A stretch of 29,223 nt of DNA from DASPOF01 sp035626155 (GTDB taxonomy: Bacteria > Desulfobacterota > Binatia > Binatales > Binataceae). The translations under genes and the position numbers were made by a program. Within the stretch, counting starts at the first letter, position 1, and each line of letters starts with the position of its first letter. Where the stretch lies: positions 1 to 29,223 of the forward strand of contig DASPOF010000042.1 of NCBI GenBank assembly GCA_035626155.1. The letters are read 5' to 3'. Below, one piece after another: positions 7,535 to 13,671 of the stretch. The notes below the pieces were generated by a model. That model was given only the letters and a program-made list of their open reading frames with translations, was not told where the DNA came from and did not search any database.

Positions 7535-7563
7535 CTTATAGCCGCGCGGCACGCGAGCGTCGA
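7535..7563 (-). promoter_or_regulatory. Candidate promoter of the MFS gene
   Basis: On the minus strand TCGACG (7563-7558) and TATAAG (7540-7535) are separated by 17 bases, about 65 bp before the MFS start. The -35 hexamer lies inside the 24-base dispersed repeat at 7552-7575. The -10 is good (five of six consensus bases), the -35 moderate (four of six). Confidence 0.4.
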
Positions 7564-7575
7564 GACGAGCGCGGG
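7552..7575 (+). repeat. 24-base dispersed repeat, copy 1
   Basis: The motif CGCGAGCGTCGAG-x-CGAGCGCGGG matches 9218-9241 with one mismatch (A here, C there) in the same orientation. The two copies bracket the low-GC orphan gene at 7739-8902. Two copies seen; genome-wide copy number cannot be judged here. Confidence 0.75.
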
Positions 7576-7669
7576 AATTCCCCTGGCAGAATGTTGAGAA
7601 AGGCGTGAGCATCGCATTTCGGGCGCGCCGCGATCTCAACATCCTGCGTCAGAGATGGCTGCTTTCCTT

Positions 7670-7701
7670 TATCTGCCCCCGGGCCTCTTCCGGGGGAGAT
7701 A
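7670..7701. repeat. Strong hairpin downstream of the orphan gene
   Basis: TATCT-G-CCCCCGG (7670-7682) pairs with CCGGGGGAGATA (7690-7701) across a 7-base loop; one bulged G. It lies 37 bp beyond the stop of the orphan gene on the minus strand. No T-tract follows on either strand, so a rho-independent terminator is unlikely; an mRNA 3' end stabiliser or REP-like element is more plausible. Confidence 0.6.
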
Positions 7702-7738
7702 AGAGAGGGGGAGCACGCTGTGATTTATCACCGGCCTG

Positions 7739-8902
7739 CTAGGGCCTGGACTGCCGTGGTTCGCTCAAGTGGACATAAACATCTGGATACCGTTTCATTA
7801 TGCGATCGGCTGGACCGGGATCCTCTCCTGTAGAAGAAGCCGCCATCTTGGCAATACCTGCCACCCACGAATCCGTGTCGTTGCTCAGCGTCTTCAGATC
7901 CTGCTTGGCTTCCTGGGTCCCGAGGTACGAAAAAATGACAGCCGCTAGTATGCGCTTATTTGGATCATTGCTTTCCGAATCCTTGATCGCAGCGCTCATG
8001 GTTGCGGCCGAATCGACGCCAAGAAATGCCTCGGTCTTTGCCGCTTCAATTCTCGCACACGGGTAATCCCGGTGAGCGCGATTAAGAACCACCCAACGAG
8101 GTATTGGAGCAGCTTCAGGTGTTGGAGCAGGAGCGATAAGGGCGGGGCCCACCGCCGGACTTTCCCCACCAGGGCCGGGAGACGTCTCGGCTTGCGTTTG
8201 GCCGGCAATCTTGGGACCACCCGCCATTGGCACAGGATTGGCGGTCTGAGCGGCTGCCGGCGCCAATAACGAAGAATATGCAGCCAGTCGCGCCTCCACG
8301 GACTTGAGGTAGTTCCGGTAATAGTCTTTGTACTGATCACCTACCTCCGAATAACCGTTGCCCGTCCAGGCAAAAATAAGCGGCCATTCTGCGTAGCAGA
8401 AGGAGGAGCCTGGACCCTGGTACCCTGTGACGTACGGTGCCAGATTGCCCCACAGAACCAACTCGTGCCTGCCGTCATGATTGATATCCAGGACGCTGTT
8501 CGCAAGATCGTGTCCAACTGCATGATCCGAAGCCCCCGACGAGTAAAGCTCGAACCCGGTTGACGTCCTATCGAAAATGTCTATTTCATTGCATTCTGGT
8601 ATCTGCCGCCCCCCGGGGTTAACCGTCGTGATCAAAGAGAGATTGCCGGAATTCCGCAAATCCGCGAAACGAAACTCGCACACGTCAACCCGATCCTCTT
8701 CGTCATGGCCAAGGGCACGCCGAGTGAAATCCTCTATAGCGTCCAGCGAAAGCGGATTCGACGCGAGATTGTGAGCCGCATTCACGGACCAATCGGCTTT
8801 CACAAGGTCCTCTGGCGGAGCAGCGCCGGCATTCGCCCGGATCGTCATTGACAGAAACAACGCCAAATAAAACGTAACCGCGATGAGCGTCCTTTTGTTC
8901 AT
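7739..8902 (-). CDS. Secreted protein of unknown function
   Basis: 387 residues. MNKRTLIAVTFYLALFLSMTIRANAGA is a good signal peptide, so the protein is exported. I do not recognise the family. The N-terminal half resembles an FG-GAP/VCBS-like calcium-binding repeat in its only clear motif, LDINHDGRHELVLWG (about residue 137-151), and has several cysteines that could form disulfides. A Pro/Ala-rich linker (about 215-265) separates it from an alpha-helical C-terminal part (RILAAVIFSYLGTQEAKQDLKTL) reminiscent of HEAT-like repeats. Base composition is clearly lower in GC than its neighbours (26 of 60 bases G or C in 7921-7980 by hand count), and it sits between repeat copies and hairpins, suggesting transfer. 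No ribosome binding site is evident before the ATG. Confidence 0.75.
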   Translation of the reverse strand: MNKRTLIAVTFYLALFLSMTIRANAGAAPPEDLVKADWSVNAAHNLASNPLSLDAIEDFTRRALGHDEEDRVDVCEFRFADLRNSGNLSLITTVNPGGRQIPECNEIDIFDRTSTGFELYSSGASDHAVGHDLANSVLDINHDGRHELVLWGNLAPYVTGYQGPGSSFCYAEWPLIFAWTGNGYSEVGDQYKDYYRNYLKSVEARLAAYSSLLAPAAAQTANPVPMAGGPKIAGQTQAETSPGPGGESPAVGPALIAPAPTPEAAPIPRWVVLNRAHRDYPCARIEAAKTEAFLGVDSAATMSAAIKDSESNDPNKRILAAVIFSYLGTQEAKQDLKTLSNDTDSWVAGIAKMAASSTGEDPGPADRIMKRYPDVYVHLSEPRQSRP

Positions 8903-8917
8903 GGCTTAAAGTACGAT

Positions 8918-8940
8918 GCGCGGGCGGCCCTCGCCCGCGC
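8918..8940. repeat. Inverted repeat in leader of orphan gene
   Basis: GCGCGGGCG (8918-8926) and CGCCCGCGC (8932-8940) pair perfectly around the loop GCCCT. On the minus strand the hairpin ends about 15 bases before the orphan gene's ATG and would sit in its 5' leader. Confidence 0.65.
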
Positions 8941-8981
8941 GACCTTGGTTATTCGATGCGCCGCTCTTTCGTTGCATCATA

Positions 8982-9000
8982 CTACGCGTGTCTCGCGTAG
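8982..9000. promoter_or_regulatory. Palindrome abutting a TATGAT box (possible operator)
   Basis: CTACGCG (8982-8988) and CGCGTAG (8994-9000) are perfect inverted repeats with a 5-base centre. On the minus strand TATGAT begins directly after it (8981-8976), about 75 bp upstream of the orphan gene. No clear -35 hexamer is seen at 17 bases; an activator or repressor site overlapping the promoter would fit. Confidence 0.35.
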
Positions 9001-9096
9001 AATCCCAGTTGCGGTTCCTGCATTCCTGCGCGCTCCTTCTGATTAGTCATTCCCGCGCGTCTGAGTTGCCTGGCGCGCGAGGAATCCCGGATCCTC

Positions 9097-9114
9097 ATTC
9101 TGTCTTTTCAGAAT
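9097..9114. repeat. Short inverted repeat
   Basis: ATTCTG (9097-9102) and CAGAAT (9109-9114) pair perfectly across a 6-base T-rich loop. The stem is short; function unknown. Confidence 0.4.
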
Positions 9115-9165
9115 CATATGTCGCGCGCTCGAGGACGATCGCGCGACGCCGCGGACCCTCACCTA

Positions 9166-9188
9166 CCCTCTCCCTTGCAGGGAGAGGG
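9166..9188. repeat. REP-like perfect hairpin
   Basis: CCCTCTCCCT (9166-9175), loop TGC, then AGGGAGAGGG (9179-9188): a perfect 10-base stem. No T-tract follows on either strand, so it is not a classic terminator. It stands 29 bp from copy 2 of the 24-base repeat and resembles intergenic palindromic repeats that are usually multicopy. Confidence 0.65.
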
Positions 9189-9217
9189 ATTCAAGAAAGC
9201 GAGCGAAGTGAGTGGCG

Positions 9218-9241
9218 CGCGAGCGTCGAGCCGAGCGCGGG
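9218..9241 (+). repeat. 24-base dispersed repeat, copy 2
   Basis: Same motif as 7552-7575 with one substitution. Here it follows a GAGCGAAGTGAG stretch and the hairpin at 9166-9188; in copy 1 the hairpin is on the other side. Confidence 0.75.
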
Positions 9242-9293
9242 TATTTTTGGGCGTGCGGGGAAAGATCGCTCCGCGTGAGATTCCCGCCGCAGG

Positions 9294-9953
9294 TTACTGG
9301 AGAGCGGAAATCGGGATGTAACCCTCCAGGCCGCTCTTCATCTTGATCTTCGCGTAGTTGAGCGCCATCCCGATGACGTGGACGTTATGGCCGCGGTGCA
9401 CCGCACTGACCTTGGTGGCCCAGTGGGTGGGCTTATCGAGCACGCCCGCATCGCTGGTCAGCACGAAGATTTTATCCGTCGGCTTCAGCATCTCGACCGA
9501 TGACTGTTCGACGTAGCCGGTCTCTCCGGACTTGAGCTTGACCTGTAGATAGGAGCGAGTCGCGCCGGTGACGACAACGAACTTGCCTGCATGCGCGCGC
9601 TCGATGTGCTTGCTCCATTTGCTCGCCTCGCTGTACACCCACGTATCCTCAGTCAGCTTGAGCCGTGCGTTGGCCGGTTCGACGTCGCGTTCGACCTTCG
9701 CGACTATCTTGTGGCGGGTGGGCTTGGCTGCGCTGGGCGATGCGGCTCCGGCTGGCGCTGGCGCCAGGGCCGGGCTGGGAGCGGGCGCGGCTGGCGATCC
9801 TTCGGGGCCGGCAGGGACGACCGAAGTCGCCGGGACGTCTTCCTCGGCGGGCCCGGCGCCATGCGCGGGCACCCACAACAATCCCTCGCACGCAGCGGTC
9901 ACGCCCAGCACGATCATCGCCGCGCGAATCGATGAGACTAATCGAGTTGCCAT
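9294..9953 (-). CDS. Secreted protein with tandem SH3b domains
   Basis: 219 residues from the ATG at 9953, which is preceded by GGGAGAGG; the same frame is open far upstream into the radical SAM gene but without coding character. The N-terminus (MATRLVSSIRAAMIVLGVTA) is a signal sequence, followed by an Ala/Pro-rich linker (about 40-80) and two bacterial SH3-like modules: about 95-150 (LTEDTWVYSEASKW, then LKSGETGYVEQSSVEML) and about 158-219 (VLTSDAGVLDKPTHW, then MKSGLEGYIPISALQ). SH3b modules usually bind cell-wall or envelope ligands; there is no catalytic domain. The start lies 26 bp downstream of the radical SAM stop, so the two genes probably share a transcript. Confidence 0.8.
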   Translation of the reverse strand: MATRLVSSIRAAMIVLGVTAACEGLLWVPAHGAGPAEEDVPATSVVPAGPEGSPAAPAPSPALAPAPAGAASPSAAKPTRHKIVAKVERDVEPANARLKLTEDTWVYSEASKWSKHIERAHAGKFVVVTGATRSYLQVKLKSGETGYVEQSSVEMLKPTDKIFVLTSDAGVLDKPTHWATKVSAVHRGHNVHVIGMALNYAKIKMKSGLEGYIPISALQ

Positions 9954-9979
9954 ACGCCTCTCCCTTTTCCCCCCGGCCT

Positions 9980-11737
9980 TCAACAGGCCCCACATACAAT
10001 ACATCGAGTCACGTCGCATGGTTTCGTCTGATGCTCGCGATGAGCCTTCCGGCGCTCGGAGAGCAGAAAGCGCTTGTAGATATGATGGTCGATGAAGTCC
10101 CACGGGAGCGGTTCGTCGTGTCCGTACGCGCGCGTCACGTAAAGATCCGGGTCGGGAAGATCGGCGATTTCGCCCGCCGCAATCCCGCGCCGGATCCGCT
10201 GCAATTCGTGCCAGATTTCGCCCGACTCCCGGCATCGCGCCGAATCGAGCCGCTCGAGGATTCGCCCGACGCGCCGGTCGCCGCGCGAAACCAGGGTCTG
10301 GAAGTACGCATCGCGCGGCGACTCCGCATCGAGCTCGACCTGCCCGATGCGTCCCAGCCGCGCGCGCAACATCGCAATCTTGCGCTTGAGGCTGCGGGGC
10401 TCCTCCATCGGATCCCACTGGAACGGCGTCCACGGCTTGGGCACGAACGGATTGAGCGAGACGGTCACGCGCCCGATGCGTTGGCGGCTTGCGCGTGCGC
10501 GCTCCACGATCGCGCGGGTGAGCCGCGCGATCTCCAGCACGTCTTCATCGCGCTCCTCGGGCAGCCCGACCATGAAATACAGCTTCAGGTTCTCCACGCC
10601 CTCGCCGACCAGCATCGAGGCGGCCGCGAGGATTTCATCCTCGGAAAGATTCTTGTTGATGACCTTGCGCATCCGCTCGCTGCCCGCCTCGGGAGCAACC
10701 GTCGCGCTGCGGTTCCCGTTGCGGGCCAGGGCTGAGGCAAGCCGCGCCGAGATGCAGTCGGCCTTGAGCGATGAGGGCGACAGGCGCCCGCCCGCATCAG
10801 CGACCGCCTCCGCGACCTCGGCGGCTCCCGGCACGCTCGCCATCTCCGCGCCGACCAGTCCGACCACGTCGCGCTCGGAAAGCCCTCGGCGCGCCTCGGC
10901 GATGAGTTTCTCCGGGGAGCGATAGCGAATCGGCCGGTACATGAACCCGGCCGCGCAAAACCGGCATCCCCACTGGCACCCCCGGCTCGCCTCGACCAGG
11001 AACATGTCGCCGAAGACCGACTCGTCGGTAAGAATCAGCGATGACGTGTTGAATCGATTGAGGTCGTGGATCAGGCGGCGGCTGACGCGACCATCGCCGG
11101 GACCGCTGAATTCGACGCGGGCGAGCCGGCCGGCCTCGTCATAAGCCGGGCGATACCAATCCGGCAGGTACCCGCCCTCGACGGCCGCGAGCGCCTGCGT
11201 CCGGTTGCGCTCGCCGCGAGTCTCATCGAAGCGCGCGATGAACTCGGGCACCATCTCCTCGCCCTCGCCGATGAGGAATAGGTCGATGAAATCGGCGATC
11301 GGTTCGGGATTGAGAAACACCGCCGAGCCGCCGGCGATTATGAGCGGAAAGGCGGCCTCAGCGCGCGCATCGCGGCGCAAGGGAATCCCGGCCATCCTGA
11401 GAATCGCGAGCACGTTCAGGTAGTCGGTCTCGAATGAGATCGAGAACGCGAGAATGTCGAAGTCGGAGAGCGGACGGCCGCGCTCGAAGGAGACGATATG
11501 CTCGCCGCTCGCCTCGATCGCCTCGCGCTCATCGGGGTCGGGCAGAAAGGCGCGATCCGCAGCGACCGACGGGTGCGACTCGAAAATGTGATAGACGGCC
11601 TGGAAGCCGAGATTCGCCATCCCGACCCGGTACACGTTGGGGTAGATCACGCAAACCGACGTGCCGCCGCCCGGACGGCGCTGGTAGAGCACGCGCTCCC
11701 GCGCGATTCGCTCCAGCGCGCGCTTACGGAAAAACAT
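9980..11737 (-). CDS. B12-binding-like radical SAM protein (TIGR03960-like)
   Basis: 585 residues from the ATG at 11737 (GGAG upstream). An N-terminal Rossmann-like region (about 25-190) resembles the cobalamin-binding half of such enzymes but shows no clear D-x-H-x-x-G base-off motif. The radical SAM core starts at SRGCQWGCRFC with C254, C258 and C261 binding the 4Fe-4S cluster that cleaves S-adenosylmethionine, followed by PEAGSERMRKVINK and LYFMVGLPEE. The extreme C-terminus carries a second cysteine set C574-x4-C579-x2-C582-x2-C585, ending on the last residue, which may bind another Fe-S cluster or zinc. The overall pattern fits the TIGR03960 group, whose reaction is unknown to me. It lies between fdhD and the SH3b gene on one strand. 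Confidence 0.82.
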   Translation of the reverse strand: MFFRKRALERIARERVLYQRRPGGGTSVCVIYPNVYRVGMANLGFQAVYHIFESHPSVAADRAFLPDPDEREAIEASGEHIVSFERGRPLSDFDILAFSISFETDYLNVLAILRMAGIPLRRDARAEAAFPLIIAGGSAVFLNPEPIADFIDLFLIGEGEEMVPEFIARFDETRGERNRTQALAAVEGGYLPDWYRPAYDEAGRLARVEFSGPGDGRVSRRLIHDLNRFNTSSLILTDESVFGDMFLVEASRGCQWGCRFCAAGFMYRPIRYRSPEKLIAEARRGLSERDVVGLVGAEMASVPGAAEVAEAVADAGGRLSPSSLKADCISARLASALARNGNRSATVAPEAGSERMRKVINKNLSEDEILAAASMLVGEGVENLKLYFMVGLPEERDEDVLEIARLTRAIVERARASRQRIGRVTVSLNPFVPKPWTPFQWDPMEEPRSLKRKIAMLRARLGRIGQVELDAESPRDAYFQTLVSRGDRRVGRILERLDSARCRESGEIWHELQRIRRGIAAGEIADLPDPDLYVTRAYGHDEPLPWDFIDHHIYKRFLLSERRKAHREHQTKPCDVTRCIVCGAC

Positions 11738-11851
11738 GCATCATCTCCGGCACCACATCCTGCTAGGTTAACCGCCCGGATTCGACTGTCACAAGGGGTA
11801 GCCCGCGGAGATGCCGCAATTCGACCTCGGCGCTCGCGGCCTGCGTAGGCG

Positions 11852-12667
11852 TTACGGCAGCACGCGCGCCGGATGCGCGTACACGTTGAAGGAGGAATCG
11901 CCGAGGAAGCCGACCAGCGTCGTGCCAGCCTCCTCGGCAAGCTCGACCGCGAGCGATGACGGCGCGGAGACCGCGGCGAGAATCGGCACGCCGGCAGCCG
12001 CCGCCTTCTGCACAATCTCGAAGCTCAGCCGCCCGCTCACCGTCATCACTGAGCGGGCGAACGGGATGAGTTCGTTCATGAGCCCCCACCCCACCAGCTT
12101 GTCCACCGCGTTGTGGCGGCCGACGTCCTCGCGAATCGCGCGCAGGCGTCCGTCGAGGTCGAAGAGCGCGGCGGCATGAAGGCCGCCGGTGGCCGCGAAC
12201 ACCTCCTGCGCCGCGCGCATCCGCGATGCGAGCGCGAGCAGGATTTGCGCACCGATGGCGGCATTTCCGCGCGGAGGTTCGATACGGCGGCGAATCGCAT
12301 CGATGCTAGTCTTGCCGCAGATGCCGCAGCTTGCCGTGACAGCAAAATTGCGCTTGAGACGCTCGCGCAGCCCGTCGGCCGCCACCGCGAGCACGACATC
12401 GAGCGCATTGGGTTCCGGCTCTCCGCGCGGGCCGCGCACCGATCGCACCTCGCCCAATTCGGCGCGCGAGTTGATGAAGCCCTCGCCGAAGAGGAAGCCT
12501 GCACAGAGTTCCTCATCATGCCCCGGCGTGCGCATCGTGAGCGTGAAGCGCTGGCCGCCAAGACGGATCTCGAGCGGCTCTTCCGTGGCGACGCTGTCGC
12601 CGCGGGAGGTCAGTGCTCCTTCGCGCCACTTGAGCGTCGTCCGAGTGCGAAGCTGCTTCTCCACCAT
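11852..12667 (-). CDS. fdhD: Formate dehydrogenase accessory sulfurtransferase FdhD
   Basis: 271 residues from the ATG at 12667, which has GGGAG upstream; an ATG four codons earlier (12679) is an alternative. FdhD moves sulfur from a cysteine desulfurase to the molybdenum cofactor of formate dehydrogenase. Seen: the start ATEEPLEIRLGG, TPGHDEELCAGFLFGEGF, the essential Cys pair C114 and C117 in SCGICGK, GGLHAAALFD, and the conserved EDVGRHNAVDKLVG and SGRLSFEIVQKAA blocks. All key residues are intact. No formate dehydrogenase subunit is in the window, so its client lies elsewhere. It starts 64 bp after the end of thiD on the same strand; the radical SAM gene follows after 114 bp. Confidence 0.93.
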   Translation of the reverse strand: MVEKQLRTRTTLKWREGALTSRGDSVATEEPLEIRLGGQRFTLTMRTPGHDEELCAGFLFGEGFINSRAELGEVRSVRGPRGEPEPNALDVVLAVAADGLRERLKRNFAVTASCGICGKTSIDAIRRRIEPPRGNAAIGAQILLALASRMRAAQEVFAATGGLHAAALFDLDGRLRAIREDVGRHNAVDKLVGWGLMNELIPFARSVMTVSGRLSFEIVQKAAAAGVPILAAVSAPSSLAVELAEEAGTTLVGFLGDSSFNVYAHPARVLP

Positions 12668-12731
12668 CCTGGCTCCCATCCTAGAGTAGCATCGATCGAG
12701 CGGGAGTTGGCGCGCGATATCGCGTGCGGAT

Positions 12732-13538
12732 TCACGGGCGGCGCGGGAAATGATCCAACACCGCGCGCCCCGAGCCCAGGCGGAAGCTTCGCCGCAGCGC
12801 CGCGGTGACGTACCGTTTGGCCGCGCGAACCGCCGACTCGAGTTCCGCTCCGCGCGCGAGATAAGCCGCCATTGCCGCCGAGAACGCGCATCCGGTGCCG
12901 TGCGCTCCGCCGCCCGGAATGCGCGGCGCCCGAAGCTCCACAAAACGCCGTCCATCGTAGAGGAGATCGGCCGCATCCGAGGTGCCCTCGCGATGCCCCC
13001 CCTTGATCACGACCGCGCGCGCCCCCATCGCGAGCAACGCCCGCGCCGCTGCGCGCATCGCCGCATCGCCGTCGATTCGAATACCCGTCAGCGCCTCGGC
13101 CTCCGGTATATTCGGCGTAATGACCCGCGCGAGCGGGATCAGGTAGCGGCTGAGCGCGCGCTCCCCCGCAGAATCGAGGAGGCGAACCCCTGCGCTCGAC
13201 ACGATGACCGGATCGACCACGGGCGCCGGCAATCGCATCTCTTCGATCGCCCGCGCGACGGCTCGCACCACCGCGGCGCTTCCGAGCGCACCGGTCTTGA
13301 CCGCGCCAGGACGGCATTCGCGCACGACCGCATCGATCTGCGCCGCGACCATCGCGGGCTCGATTGGTGCAACTCGCGTAACCGCCCTGCTGTTCTGCGC
13401 GATTACCGCGGTGAGCGCCGAATAGCCGTACACGCCTAACGCTGCGAATGTCTTGAGATCGGCCTGGACCCCGGCTCCGCCGCCCGGGTCGCTGCCCGCG
13501 ATCGTGAGCGCAACCGGCCTATTTCGACGCATCGCCAT
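12732..13538 (-). CDS. thiD: Hydroxymethylpyrimidine (phosphate) kinase
   Basis: 268 residues, the usual ThiD size, from the ATG at 13538 (an ATG two codons later is possible; no strong ribosome binding site). The enzyme phosphorylates HMP and HMP-phosphate to the pyrophosphate used by ThiE. Ribokinase-fold motifs are clear: the substrate-binding start ALTIAGSDPGGGAGVQADLK, GVYGYSALTAVIAQN, the TPNIPEAEALTG block, VIKGGH, and the anion hole with catalytic Cys in GGGAHGTGCAFS. The leader (13539-13609) has no thi-box or TPP riboswitch. It heads the minus-strand group thiD-fdhD-radical SAM-SH3b and is divergent from the DUF6178 gene. Confidence 0.93.
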   Translation of the reverse strand: MAMRRNRPVALTIAGSDPGGGAGVQADLKTFAALGVYGYSALTAVIAQNSRAVTRVAPIEPAMVAAQIDAVVRECRPGAVKTGALGSAAVVRAVARAIEEMRLPAPVVDPVIVSSAGVRLLDSAGERALSRYLIPLARVITPNIPEAEALTGIRIDGDAAMRAAARALLAMGARAVVIKGGHREGTSDAADLLYDGRRFVELRAPRIPGGGAHGTGCAFSAAMAAYLARGAELESAVRAAKRYVTAALRRSFRLGSGRAVLDHFPRRP

Positions 13539-13609
13539 AGTCAAGGGGGGTCGCCGCAAATTCGAACCTAACTGACGTGCGCGCATCGTGTAAGATAGTG
13601 CGGGCTCAG

Positions 13610-13639
13610 TTGATTGATATCTTGACCCAAGGGTATTTT
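13610..13639 (+). promoter_or_regulatory. Candidate promoter of the DUF6178 gene
   Basis: TTGATT (13610-13615) and TATTTT (13634-13639) with an 18-base spacer, 32 bp before the ATG, in an otherwise GC-rich stretch. Both boxes match four of six consensus positions. Confidence 0.4.
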
Positions 13640-13671
13640 GCGCGTCAGGCCAGTCGCACCGGCTGAATCAT

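Larger units (their letters stand above)
8903..9293. other. 391-bp gene-free, hairpin-rich spacer
   Basis: Between two minus-strand genes. It holds four perfect inverted repeats (8918-8940, 8982-9000, 9097-9114, 9166-9188), the second copy of the 24-base repeat (9218-9241), and an isolated -10-like TATGAT on the minus strand directly after the 8982-9000 palindrome. Short open frames cross it on the plus strand but run through the repeats and have no recognisable product; I treat it as non-coding. Confidence 0.7.

Noticed and set aside
7670..7701. Rho-independent terminator of the orphan gene
   Set aside because: The stem is strong, but the bases after it on the minus strand are AAGGAAAGC rather than a T-tract; recorded as a hairpin only.
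8916..9278. 120-codon plus-strand frame in the spacer
   Set aside because: It runs through the 24-base repeat and the 9166-9188 hairpin; such frames are commonly translated repeats and have no ribosome binding site or domain.
13539..13671. TPP riboswitch before thiD
   Set aside because: I looked for the CTGAGA thi-box and the ACCTGA...GGATAATGCCAGCG core on the minus strand; only an isolated CTGAG is present and the spacing leaves no room for the fold.
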